This document shows positions 15,506-23,680 of a stretch of 64,000 nt of DNA, piece by piece. This DNA is from Anaerosacchariphilus polymeriproducens (lineage in GTDB: Bacteria; Bacillota; Clostridia; Lachnospirales; Lachnospiraceae): the NCBI RefSeq assembly GCF_003363435.1, contig NZ_QRCT01000009.1:85649-149648 (forward strand). Direction: 5' to 3'. Position numbers and translations under genes: made by a program. Position 1 is the first letter of the stretch, and each line of letters starts with the position of its first letter. The notes below the pieces were generated by a model. That model made no database searches and was not told where the DNA came from. It saw only the letters and a list, made by a program, of their open reading frames with translations.

Positions 15506-15860
15506 AGAAGATGTTGTTCTAAAGTCCCAAGGTTCGGTTGAGATTCGGTCGATTTGGCGAATTGGACAGTTACACCTTACTAAAAATCGATTATATTTTA
15601 TTCAAATGAAAAAGAATCTGTTTGTAATTAATCTAGAGAAAATCATAAAAATCAGCATTATAAAAAGAGGATGGATATTAGGTTGCAAAATAAAGCAGCT
15701 TTGTATTTTTTATCAAAGTGATAAAGGAGAAGAGCATGTATTCATTGCATTGGCAGCACCCGAAAAGTGGGATTTCATTTTAAAAAGAACAATGGCGCTT
15801 AAACTGATAGAAAGGTGTGGTTACAATGGAGCCGAACCGGAGTCCCCAAGCGACTCTTAA
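15492..15860 (+). CDS. GRAM/PH-domain protein of the gas-vesicle operon
   Basis: A small soluble protein of about 120 residues. The stretch VVLKSQGSVEIRSIWRIGQL, then HLTKNRLYFIQ and LEKIIKISIIKRGW, followed by LCIFYQ and a closing helix APEKWDFILKR, fits one GRAM/PH-like domain nearly from end to end. I prefer GTG 15492, nine bases behind AAGGGGG; an in-frame ATG at 15498 is the alternative. The gene overlaps the end of gvpL by 14 bases and the next gene by 35 bases, so it is certainly part of the operon. Its role in gas vesicles is unknown; GRAM domains often bind lipids or proteins. Confidence 0.65.
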   Translation: MVMDKEDVVLKSQGSVEIRSIWRIGQLHLTKNRLYFIQMKKNLFVINLEKIIKISIIKRGWILGCKIKQLCIFYQSDKGEEHVFIALAAPEKWDFILKRTMALKLIERCGYNGAEPESPSDS

Positions 15861-16914
15861 TGATCTGCTGGATAGAATTCTTGATAAGGGTTTATTGTTA
15901 AATACAGATTTAATTGTAACAGTAGCCGGGATTCCACTTATTGGCATTAATTTGAAATTAGCCCTAGCGGGAATGGAGACTATGCTGGAATATGGAATTA
16001 TGAAAGATTGGGATGAAGCACAGCGTGCAGTTGCCAGAAAAGAAACAGAAAGACAAACGCCGACTTTAGGAAATGAGGAAGAGATTATTTTTTCGGTGTT
16101 TGGTTCGCACTGGTACAGCAAAGGTATTTATAATAATTGGAGGCCAGGAACCATTTATATTACGAATGAACGATTGATTATGTTTCGAAAAATTCCCTAT
16201 GAAGTTCTATTGGATATAAAGTATGAAAAAATAAAAGGAATGGCGATACAAGAAAAAGATCATTTTATTAATGGGACGAGAGAGGAACTTTATCTTGTAT
16301 TACAAGATGATGAGATGGTCAGGCTGCATACCACAGATGTTCTTTCCTTGAAAAAAGCAATGGAAAATATCATTACTACAAAAGGAATAAGTCTGGAAGA
16401 TAATCTTGTTTTCCCAGTAGATGATGAAGTCTTGGGAGAGTTTATGAAGGCAGATGAAAAGGTAACACATAGTGGAAAAATGTGGTATCGTTATTCTTAC
16501 ATAATGGAGGGAACGACTCATTATCAATGGAAACCAGGGCAATTATATCTTACAGATCAAAGGCTGTGCTGGTGGTGTGATTTTGATAAAAAGCTGCTTT
16601 TTGAAATTTCTACAGATGCAATGGTTCATATAGCAGTGCAGGATGTACAGTTTGGAACAGCACCGATTGAAGAAAAATCGCTGGTTCTTTTGTATAAAGA
16701 TGGGCAGGATAATCAAGTGGTATGTTTTTCGGACAATGAAGAATCTCTAAGAGAGTGGGAGAAAGTAATTAAGGAACAAATCGGGGATAGTGAAAAAGAA
16801 AGTGAGAAAAATATGGAGACCTGTCCAATATGTGGGAAAAAAGAAAAAAGGGAGACTTTACTTTCTTATGGATGTTCGCGCTGTGGTTGGATGAGTCATA
16901 GGAAACAATCTTAG
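15826..16914 (+). CDS. GvpJ-like domain fused to two GRAM/PH-like domains and a zinc ribbon
   Basis: A 362-residue composite protein. Residues about 8-65 (ATLNDLLDRILDKGLLLNTD, VTVAGIPLIGINLKLALAGM) are a GvpA/J-family domain. Two repeats follow: about 80-190 (WRPGTIYITNERLIMFRK) and about 205-320 (WKPGQLYLTDQRLCWWC), each ending in a helix (VLSLKKAMENI, EESLREWEKVI), consistent with GRAM/PH-like folds. The last 30 residues are a zinc ribbon, CPICGKKE and CSRCGWMS, like the one at 13151. ATG 15826 is nine bases behind AAAGGTG. A shell-type domain on a modular adaptor could tether the vesicle to other structures; that is inference. Confidence 0.8.
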   Translation: MEPNRSPQATLNDLLDRILDKGLLLNTDLIVTVAGIPLIGINLKLALAGMETMLEYGIMKDWDEAQRAVARKETERQTPTLGNEEEIIFSVFGSHWYSKGIYNNWRPGTIYITNERLIMFRKIPYEVLLDIKYEKIKGMAIQEKDHFINGTREELYLVLQDDEMVRLHTTDVLSLKKAMENIITTKGISLEDNLVFPVDDEVLGEFMKADEKVTHSGKMWYRYSYIMEGTTHYQWKPGQLYLTDQRLCWWCDFDKKLLFEISTDAMVHIAVQDVQFGTAPIEEKSLVLLYKDGQDNQVVCFSDNEESLREWEKVIKEQIGDSEKESEKNMETCPICGKKEKRETLLSYGCSRCGWMSHRKQS

Positions 16915-16924
16915 GAGGTAAAAA

Positions 16925-17689
16925 TTGAATAGCAATAGCGAATTCTATTTTGAATCTAATAAAAATCATAACAACTACGAATTACAAAATATTTACTTAA
17001 TTGATAGAATGTTTGGAGATGTCAACGGAGATAATATACCTGATACAGTTAGCATGATAGGTAAAAAAAAAGAAAATCCCTTTTATGAAGACATAGAAAT
17101 CATAGTTCTGGATGGCGCAATTATGAATCAATATGTAATACCTCTTTATCACAATTATAGTATGTCTTATAGTCCATGGCTGTTCCTGGGAAGCTTTTCC
17201 GGTTTTAATGCAGAAGATATTATGGTAAGTCTGCCTGTCGGAGGAAGTGGAGCATTGACATATTACTATGTAATCTCTTTTCTTAACAATAACGCAAATA
17301 TTATACTTGATCCTGAACTTTTTATGGCATTTGCCAACAGTTTAGAATTTGAAATTATTTATATGGATCATTACAAAGTACTTGTTAAAAGTAAAAAGCT
17401 TAATCAATCTTATATCATAGATATAAGTGACAAAAAAGATGTTTATGAAAAGAATGTTTATAATGAAAATGGAGAGCTTATAAAACCGTTAAATGGATTT
17501 GTTATTGATCAGCCACATCTTTATCCTATCAAGTTTGACGGCAATCTCCCATATAAGTTAGAAGCACGTCAGGAAATAGCAGGAACATCTCATGCAGATA
17601 GACTAGGTTATATAATAACTTATTGGAAATATAGTGTACAAGGAAATTCTTGGGTATTAGATCCTGAGTTATTTTTTCTAATGATTTAA
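16925..17689 (+). CDS. VCBS/FG-GAP-type repeat protein
   Basis: A 254-residue protein without signal peptide or membrane segment. It has DRMFGDVNGDNIPDTVSMIG, the acidic calcium-loop motif of VCBS/FG-GAP repeats, and further segments LFLGSFSGFNAEDIMVSLPV and HLYPIKFDGNLPYKLEARQE with the same blade-like spacing. Similar proteins are common in spore-forming Firmicutes and have no settled function. It starts with TTG 16925 directly behind AGGAGGTAAAAA. It follows the gas-vesicle operon by only 10 bases, so it may be its last gene, or may just be read through. Confidence 0.7.
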   Translation: MNSNSEFYFESNKNHNNYELQNIYLIDRMFGDVNGDNIPDTVSMIGKKKENPFYEDIEIIVLDGAIMNQYVIPLYHNYSMSYSPWLFLGSFSGFNAEDIMVSLPVGGSGALTYYYVISFLNNNANIILDPELFMAFANSLEFEIIYMDHYKVLVKSKKLNQSYIIDISDKKDVYEKNVYNENGELIKPLNGFVIDQPHLYPIKFDGNLPYKLEARQEIAGTSHADRLGYIITYWKYSVQGNSWVLDPELFFLMI

Positions 17690-17807
17690 TATTTGACAAA
17701 AATGGATATTAAATTTTATTTTTTTATTAAAAATTTAAAATTGTTACATATAATCTGATAAATTGTCAAAACTAAGGATGCAAATACCTGAAAAGGAGAT
17801 GTTAAAA

Positions 17808-18014
17808 TTGAAAACATTAAATATTATTACTTTAATATTAGTTATAATTGGTGCAGTAAACTGGGGACTTATTGGTTTATTTAGATATGATTTGGTATCC
17901 TCTATTTTTGGAGACATGTCAGTTTTAACTAGAACTATTTTTGGAATAGTAGGTATTGCCGGATTATATGCATTTTCCTTTTTTGCAAGGGATAAGATTA
18001 GTAATAATGCTTAA
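17808..18014 (+). CDS. DUF378 (YuzA-like) small membrane protein
   Basis: A 68-residue protein with two membrane segments: LNIITLILVIIGAVNWGLIG and RTIFGIVGIAGLYAFSFF. The A-V-N-W-G-L-I-G motif is the DUF378 signature. The start is TTG 17808, nine bases behind AAAAGGAG; the earlier in-frame ATG at 17799 touches the ribosome site. Function unknown. A terminator follows directly. Confidence 0.8.
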   Translation: MKTLNIITLILVIIGAVNWGLIGLFRYDLVSSIFGDMSVLTRTIFGIVGIAGLYAFSFFARDKISNNA

Positions 18015-18026
18015 AAATTAATAAAG

Positions 18027-18060
18027 AGCACTTAAGCCAATTGGCTTAGGTGCTTTTTAT
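18027..18060 (+). terminator. Terminator after DUF378 gene
   Basis: Stem AGCACtTAAGCC and GGCTTAgGTGCT with loop AATT (18027-18054), followed by TTTTTATTTT. A classic intrinsic terminator. Confidence 0.85.
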
Positions 18061-18138
18061 TTTAAAATGTAAAATTTGTAAAAAACATGTAAAAAGGGTT
18101 GCATAATAAAAATGTTATGTTAATATTAATAATATATT

Positions 18139-18148
18139 ACACGTGTAT
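18139..18148. promoter_or_regulatory. TACACGTGTA palindrome before the 18191 gene
   Basis: Perfect 10-base palindrome within ATATTACACGTGTATATATTA, 42 bases before the start codon. A possible promoter (TTGCAT 18099-18104, TAATAT 18122-18127, 17-base spacing) would put it just after the start of transcription. The same element lies before the next secreted-protein gene. Confidence 0.5.
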
Positions 18149-18190
18149 ATATTATATTTTAACTATTGTTAATTAATAAGGAGGTAGTAC

Positions 18191-18673
18191 ATGATTAAAT
18201 CTAAAATTTTAATGTTTACTTTAGCGTTAGGAGTTATGGGAAGTACTGTATTCACGCCAGTTACAGCACATGCAGCTACATCAACTGCTAAATTACAAGC
18301 TGTAGGAGCAAATGCAAATTTTAATATTGATGTTTTAGGGATTGTAAACAAAATACAAGCTTCAATTAATTCAAAAAATTTCAATGGAAATAAGGCTGCT
18401 TTTTGTAAAAATCTTATGGAAACTACATTCTATGAGGCTGGTGGAAAGTATAATGTAGTAGTTTTTGATCTATCTCAAGATTATAATTATAGACTCGAGG
18501 GAATCAAAATGTATCATGGTTTTTCATATGAAGGAACTACATTTGGCGTATGGGTTTTCGATAGAAACCAGCCAAAAGGAGCTTATTTCAGAAATGATGG
18601 ACGAAGAGGATGGGACCATTGGGCTTGCAGAGGCTGGCAAAAACAAGTAGATAATGTAATGTGGTATAACTAA
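18191..18673 (+). CDS. Small secreted protein, unknown family
   Basis: A 160-residue exported protein. The signal peptide is residues 1-28 (MIKSKILMFTLALGVMGSTV, cut after AHA). The mature C-terminus has a tryptophan-rich pattern (VVFDLSQDYNYRLEGIKMYH, FGVWVFDRNQPKGAYFRNDG, GWDHWACRGW) that reminds me of small secreted Bacillus proteins labelled stress proteins (YolA/YvgO type), but I cannot confirm it. It contains two cysteines, FCKN and WACRG, which could form a disulfide. It stands alone between two terminators and shares an upstream palindrome with the gene at 19029. Confidence 0.65.
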   Translation: MIKSKILMFTLALGVMGSTVFTPVTAHAATSTAKLQAVGANANFNIDVLGIVNKIQASINSKNFNGNKAAFCKNLMETTFYEAGGKYNVVVFDLSQDYNYRLEGIKMYHGFSYEGTTFGVWVFDRNQPKGAYFRNDGRRGWDHWACRGWQKQVDNVMWYN

Positions 18674-18711
18674 AATGTAGAATGATTTAAAAAATTAAAT
18701 AAAAGTGTTAT

Positions 18712-18770
18712 GCTCCCTTTAGGTAGACAAGTGAAATTGTAAAAATGGATATCTAAAGGGAGCGTTTTTT
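18712..18770 (+). terminator. Terminator after the small secreted protein
   Basis: Stem GCTCCCTTTAG (18712-18722) and CTAAAGGGAGC (18753-18763) with a 30-base loop, followed by GTTTTTTGTTT. The rest of 18771-18894 holds nothing else I can identify. Confidence 0.75.
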
Positions 18771-18894
18771 GTTTAAAATTAATAAATGATATAAGCTATA
18801 TATATGACAATGTAAAAATATGTATAAATTTGCAGATATAAAAGTAGAGATTATGTTTAAAAAGTCGAAGAAATATGTTAACATAAAATTATAT

Positions 18895-18904
18895 TACACG
18901 TGTA
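18895..18904. promoter_or_regulatory. TACACGTGTA palindrome before the crystallin-repeat gene
   Basis: Identical 10-base palindrome within ATATTACACGTGTACATATAT, 124 bases before the start codon at 19029. Matching flanks (ATAT before, ATA after) extend the similarity with the site at 18139 to about 18 bases. Confidence 0.5.
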
Positions 18905-19028
18905 CATATATTATTTATTTAAATTATTTTAACTGAATTTAGTAATTAAAAACATTTATAATGAAAAAGCCTTACATTTAAGGGTTTAAGAATTTTTAAT
19001 GCTAAAATAATAGAGGAGAGATGAATTT

Positions 19029-21080
19029 ATGAAGTTAAAAAAACTAATTTGTTCAAGTATTATAATATGCTTATTTTTTGTATTAAATGTAATCCAGACA
19101 GAGGCTGCATCCTCAAATTGTACCAATATTAAATTACGAAATGTAGAAAAAACATATTATGGGTTTCCGAATGATGCAAAAAAAGAAAAATTTGGTGGTG
19201 TTAAAAGTCCGGCTTTAAATTCAGAGTCTCATATTCAAGGTGTGGCTAAATGGAATGAATATCTCTTAGTTTCTCAAAATGTAACTCCTGCTATTGATTT
19301 TTACAATTTAAAGAATCATAGGTATGAAAAAAGTTTTCAATTCAATAATTTAAATATGGATGGTTTAGAATTAAAACATTATAGTGGTTGCCAGCAGATA
19401 GGAGATTATTTAGTAGTAGGAATAGAATCTACAGGTAATGAACCTCATAAATCATATGTTTGTTTTTACGATATTGCAAACAATACAGAAGTAAGAAATT
19501 TAAGAATTGAACGTAAAACTGCCAAGGCTGGAGGGGTAGGAATTACAAATTACACGAAAAATGGTAAAGAATATTATTGTTTAGCAGTATTAGATGGGGC
19601 ACATGTAGATATTTATGAAACTGATAAGTCATTATCTGATCCCGCATGCAGTTTTAAAGGGCCTATTTGTAGTTTTGACTTTAATAATATTAATGGAGGG
19701 CAAGGTGATTATAGTAATATAAGTCTTGTTACAGATCAAAATCAAAATATATATTTCATGGCATATAGGTCAAATATGGTATATAAAAGTATCATAAAAC
19801 AGAAAGTACCTCGTGAAGACTATTTAGATTTATACAGTTTAAAATTATCCGGGACAGAAGCAGATTGTAAAAAAATTGACTCCAGGCATGTAACAACACA
19901 TCATTATAATACAGCTTTTAATACTTTCGGTCTTAATGCTGCCGGTTCTCATTTCAGGTATTCGGGAGGATTAGAAATAATATCACCCGATAAAGCTAAT
20001 GTTTGGGTTACTGGTCGGAATCCATTGAAAGTTTTAAATTATTTAGAAGTAAATTCTTTTTCATCAGAAAGAGAATACGATCCAAATAATGTTACTATCT
20101 ATGATAATGGGGATTTTAAAGGGAGATCTCAACTTCTTAGATCAGGTAAGTATAATGACTCTGATTTAAAAATTGGGAATGATGCCTTAAGTTCTATCGA
20201 AATTCCAGACGGTAAGTTTGTAACGTTATTTGAGCATAAAGGTTTTCAAGGGGCTAGTCTTAACTTATTTGATAATACTAATATAGGTGTAGATTTTAAT
20301 GATAAAACTTCATCAATTATTGTTACTCCGGTTACAAAGCTTTTCAAAAACAGAGATTTTACAGGAGATTCTTATAAGCTTAAGGCTGGACGATACAGTC
20401 AAGCTAATCAATTGGGAATCGGGAATGACACTTTGAATTCATTAGTAGTTCCGGAAGAATTGCTAGTTACTTTATATGAACATATTGATTTTAAAGGTCG
20501 TTCAAAAGTGATTGAGAATAGTACTTCATCTTTAGAAGATTTTAGTAACTTAACTTCTTCTGTAATTGTTGAACCCGCAGTTACGCTTTACAAGGATCAT
20601 TATTATAATGGGAATTCTAAAAAACTTAAGGCAGGACGTTATCCCATGTTTGAACAATTAGGAATTGGAGGCGATACTTTAAGCTCATTAAAAGTGCCAC
20701 ACGGATTAATGATAACGATTTATGAGCATCCAAATTTCCAAGGAAAATCCAAAAGCTTTACAGAAGATTCGGTTTATGTAGGGGATGAATTTAATGATGT
20801 AACTTCTTCCGTAATTATTGAACCTGTTGTAACAATCTATAAAGACAGTCAATATAGAGGGAATTCTCAGGTCCTTAAAGTTGGCCATTATGCTCATTCT
20901 AATGAAATAGGAATTGGAAATGATGTTTTGAGTTCAATAGAAGTTCCTTATGGAATGAAGGTCACATTATATGAACATGGAGGTTTTAAAGGTAAAACAA
21001 GAACTTATATCGAAGATTCACCGACGCTTGATAGTTTTAATGATAAAACATCTGCCATTGTTGTTGAGAGTGTTCAGTAA
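19029..21080 (+). CDS. Secreted protein with four beta/gamma-crystallin-like repeats
   Basis: A 683-residue exported protein with signal peptide MKLKKLICSSIIICLFFVLN, cut near TEAAS. Residues about 35-350 are an unrecognised domain with blade-like segments (HIQGVAKWNEYLLVSQNVTP, QIGDYLVVGIEST). Four repeats of about 82 residues start near 354, 435, 517 and 600, each with two halves: VTxYxDxxYxGNSxxLxxGxY and VTLYEHxxFxGxSxxxxx...FNDxTSSI. These are the Y/F-x-x-x-x-F/Y-x-G and S-S-I signatures of beta/gamma-crystallins, often calcium-binding. The likely place is outside the cell or in the spore or matrix. A terminator follows. Confidence 0.78.
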   Translation: MKLKKLICSSIIICLFFVLNVIQTEAASSNCTNIKLRNVEKTYYGFPNDAKKEKFGGVKSPALNSESHIQGVAKWNEYLLVSQNVTPAIDFYNLKNHRYEKSFQFNNLNMDGLELKHYSGCQQIGDYLVVGIESTGNEPHKSYVCFYDIANNTEVRNLRIERKTAKAGGVGITNYTKNGKEYYCLAVLDGAHVDIYETDKSLSDPACSFKGPICSFDFNNINGGQGDYSNISLVTDQNQNIYFMAYRSNMVYKSIIKQKVPREDYLDLYSLKLSGTEADCKKIDSRHVTTHHYNTAFNTFGLNAAGSHFRYSGGLEIISPDKANVWVTGRNPLKVLNYLEVNSFSSEREYDPNNVTIYDNGDFKGRSQLLRSGKYNDSDLKIGNDALSSIEIPDGKFVTLFEHKGFQGASLNLFDNTNIGVDFNDKTSSIIVTPVTKLFKNRDFTGDSYKLKAGRYSQANQLGIGNDTLNSLVVPEELLVTLYEHIDFKGRSKVIENSTSSLEDFSNLTSSVIVEPAVTLYKDHYYNGNSKKLKAGRYPMFEQLGIGGDTLSSLKVPHGLMITIYEHPNFQGKSKSFTEDSVYVGDEFNDVTSSVIIEPVVTIYKDSQYRGNSQVLKVGHYAHSNEIGIGNDVLSSIEVPYGMKVTLYEHGGFKGKTRTYIEDSPTLDSFNDKTSAIVVESVQ

Positions 21081-21121
21081 TAAAAATTAGTCACTTGTGT
21101 ATAGATTTACAGAAGCAAAAG

Positions 21122-21172
21122 ACCGATTCACTTATAAAATTAAATTTAGTTAAGTGAATCGGTTTATTTTTA
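21122..21172. terminator. Bidirectional terminator
   Basis: Stem ACCGATTCACTTA (21122-21134) and TAAGTGAATCGGT (21151-21163), perfect over 13 bases, followed by TTATTTTTATTTT. It separates the secreted-protein gene from the converging RpiR-type regulator gene. Confidence 0.85.
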
Positions 21173-21193
21173 TTTTATAACATTGCAAAAAAT

Positions 21194-22060
21194 CTATTTT
21201 TGACGTCCGTCATATCTGTCATCCATAAAATTAATTGTTTTATGAAGATATTCAATATTCTTTTTTCTGTCAATATTATAGATACATCCAAAGACAACGT
21301 CCAACATATATTGTAAGGCTATATGGGAAGAGAATTGTGAAATTCTGTCTCTTAAATCCTCTTTGTCACTGATATAAAGATGGCGTGATATATATTGTGG
21401 ATATAAATTACTGCCGGCTTTTCCAATCAGAACGATTGGTATCTTTTTATCATACAATGCTTTTATAATTGGCAAAATGAAAGAAGCCTTACCAGAATAG
21501 GAAAGTATAAGCGCGACATGCTCATGATTAGATGCAAGAACATTCATCCTTTGATTATAAAAAGATTTTGGACAATTAACGATTCTGCCTATTGTCAGCA
21601 TCTTATCCTGAAAATTTTCTGCAGGGTTAAGATTGTGTGCATGTGTATAAATATCAATTATTTTTGCATCATGAAGCAGATTCGTTATGATGGAAAGTTG
21701 TTTTAAGTCGATGTAATTGTAGGTGTCTCTAATTGTAATTTCATATAGCTTAAGAAGTCTGTCAGCTATCATTTGTTGCGTATCGTCTTGCTCAAAAGGA
21801 TAATTTACATTAATTATGTTTTTATCTTTCGTAATTATTTGTAAATCTTGTGCTAATTTTACTTTTAATTCATTAAAACCATAAAACCCGATTTTCTTAC
21901 AAAATCTATGGATAGATGATTTTGAAGTATAAATCGTTTCAGATAATTGTTGAATAGATAAATTAATAACTTTTTCTTTATTTTGTAAAATATAATTTGC
22001 AATATCATTTTCAACCGGCGTTAAGGTATCACATAATTTTATCATATTTTCCAGCAACAT
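21194..22060 (-). CDS. RpiR-family transcriptional regulator
   Basis: A 288-residue regulator. The N-terminal HTH_6 domain (LSIQQLSETIYTSKSSIHRF, CKKIGFYGFNELKVKLAQDL) is followed by a SIS sugar-phosphate-binding domain (IIDIYTHAHN, VALILSYSGKASFILPIIKA, IPIVLIGKAGSNLYP). I start at ATG 22060, eight bases behind GGAGG; the frame five codons longer begins within that site. It is divergent from the 6-phospho-glycosidase and mutarotase genes and should control them in response to a sugar phosphate. Two exact 10-base tandem repeats in the shared upstream region are its likely operator. Confidence 0.9.
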   Translation of the reverse strand: MLLENMIKLCDTLTPVENDIANYILQNKEKVINLSIQQLSETIYTSKSSIHRFCKKIGFYGFNELKVKLAQDLQIITKDKNIINVNYPFEQDDTQQMIADRLLKLYEITIRDTYNYIDLKQLSIITNLLHDAKIIDIYTHAHNLNPAENFQDKMLTIGRIVNCPKSFYNQRMNVLASNHEHVALILSYSGKASFILPIIKALYDKKIPIVLIGKAGSNLYPQYISRHLYISDKEDLRDRISQFSSHIALQYMLDVVFGCIYNIDRKKNIEYLHKTINFMDDRYDGRQK

Positions 22061-22146
22061 AAAGTTAACCTCCATCCTCTTTAGTATGTATTCATTTTAA
22101 TATATCTTTTTTTTAAATACTAGTTATTTCTAAATAAGGATTCTTA

Positions 22147-22252
22147 AAAGTTTCAAAAAGTTTCAAAAGTGTGATGAATACACTATTAATTTTGAAAAAA
22201 AATACCAGCTTTCACAATTAATATTGACTTTGTAAACCCTGGATTATATATT
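22147..22252 (+). promoter_or_regulatory. Promoter of the GH4 operon with tandem-repeat operator
   Basis: AAAAGTTTCA occurs twice in direct tandem at 22147-22156 and 22157-22166, one helical turn apart. The promoter is TTGACT (22224-22229) and TATATT (22247-22252) with 17-base spacing. RpiR-family sites commonly contain TTTCA/TGAAA words, which supports the operator reading. Confidence 0.55.
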
Positions 22253-22280
22253 ACAGAAAAGTATTGAAAAGGAGGAACGG

Positions 22281-23663
22281 ATGATGATGAAGGAAGGAAT
22301 TAAAATTGTAACAATCGGTGGTGGCAGCAGTTATACGCCCGAATTAATGGAAGGTTTTATAAAACGATATGAAGAATTGCCAATCAGAGAAATATGGTTA
22401 GTTGATATAGAGGAAGGAAGTAAAAAATTAAAGATAGTAGGAGAGCTCGCACAGAGGATGTGGAATGCGACTTCATATAAAGTCAAAGTATATACGACTT
22501 TAAATAGAAGAGAAGCGTTAAAAGATGCAGACTTCGTGACGACTCAGTTTCGCGTGGGTCTTTTAGATGCAAGAGTCAAAGATGAACGTATACCATTACG
22601 ACATGGTATGTTGGGGCAGGAAACCAACGGGGCTGGTGGGATTTTTAAGGCATTCCGTACCATTCCTGTTATGAAAGAAATCGTTGCGGATATGAGAGAA
22701 TTATGTCCGGACGCATGGTTGATTAATTTTACTAATCCAAGCGGAATAATTACAGAGACAGTGATAAAACATTTTGGATGGAAAAAATGCATTGGGTTAT
22801 GTAATATTCCTATCATATCAATGATGTCTGAACTAGAAGTACTTCATAAAAAAGCTGAGGAATTGGATTTTCAATTTTTTGGACTAAATCATTTTCATTG
22901 GCATAAAACATTTGATAAACGTGGAAATGATTTGACTCATGAATTAATAGAGCATATAAATGAGAAAGGGGTAGGTACGCCTGCCAATATTTATCGGGCA
23001 GATTTTCCTATTGAATTGCATCATACAATGAATTTGTTACCTTGTGCTTACCATAGTTACTATTATATGCAGAAAGAAATGCTCGAACACTGCCTGCAGG
23101 AATTTAGAGAAGGAGGTACACGGGCAGAACAAATGAAAGAAGTAGAAGAGAGTTTATTTGCATTGTATAAAAATACAGATTTAAGCAAAAAGCCTGAAGA
23201 GTTATCGAAACGCGGAGGAGCATATTATAGTGATGCTGCATGTGAATGCATCAGTGCTATTTACAATGATAAAAAGATTCATATGGTTGTCAGTACAGAG
23301 AATAAAGGTGCAATCCCATGTTTAGCTACAGATTCAGTTGTTGAGGTCTCTTCTATAATATCTGCAAGAGGAGCACAGCCATTGGCTTGGGGAAAATTAC
23401 GTTCTGGTCAAAAAGGCTGGCTGCAGATCATGAAGGCTATGGAAGAGTGTACCATAGAAGCTGCCTTAACAGGAAATTATGGACTTGCTCTTGAAGCATT
23501 TACAATGAATCCATTAATTGAGAGTGGCTGGGGAGCACGAGAAGTGTTGGATGAATTGTTGATAGCACATGAAAAATATCTCCCACAGTTTAAAGAGAAA
23601 ATACAAGAGTTAAAGAAAAAGGGTAAAAAACTTACGGATTCTGTTGTAATAAATTTAATGTAA
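22281..23663 (+). CDS. Family 4 glycosidase, 6-phospho-beta- or alpha-glucosidase
   Basis: Cytosolic GH4 enzyme of about 460 residues that splits phosphorylated disaccharides by an NAD-dependent redox mechanism. Visible: the Rossmann loop IVTIGGGSSYTPELMEGF, the conserved RVGLLDARVKDERIPLRHG and GQETNGAGGIFKAFRTIP, and the metal ligands Cys in IGLCNIPI and His in GLNHFHW. Three ATG codons in a row follow AAAGGAGGAACGG, the second or third being best spaced. No PTS transporter is nearby, so the phosphorylated substrate must come from a system encoded elsewhere. The alpha or beta specificity cannot be read from sequence alone. Confidence 0.9.
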   Translation: MMMKEGIKIVTIGGGSSYTPELMEGFIKRYEELPIREIWLVDIEEGSKKLKIVGELAQRMWNATSYKVKVYTTLNRREALKDADFVTTQFRVGLLDARVKDERIPLRHGMLGQETNGAGGIFKAFRTIPVMKEIVADMRELCPDAWLINFTNPSGIITETVIKHFGWKKCIGLCNIPIISMMSELEVLHKKAEELDFQFFGLNHFHWHKTFDKRGNDLTHELIEHINEKGVGTPANIYRADFPIELHHTMNLLPCAYHSYYYMQKEMLEHCLQEFREGGTRAEQMKEVEESLFALYKNTDLSKKPEELSKRGGAYYSDAACECISAIYNDKKIHMVVSTENKGAIPCLATDSVVEVSSIISARGAQPLAWGKLRSGQKGWLQIMKAMEECTIEAALTGNYGLALEAFTMNPLIESGWGAREVLDELLIAHEKYLPQFKEKIQELKKKGKKLTDSVVINLM

Positions 23664-23680
23664 TAAGGATGAAAATGATT

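Noticed and set aside
16925..17689. Considered as a missing GvpC or other vesicle surface protein
   Set aside because: Its motifs are VCBS/FG-GAP calcium loops, not the 33-residue helical repeats of GvpC.
18860..18870. Possible Spo0A box (AAGTCGAAG) before the crystallin-repeat gene
   Set aside because: Only a partial match to the TGTCGAA consensus in AT-rich DNA, and no second site nearby.
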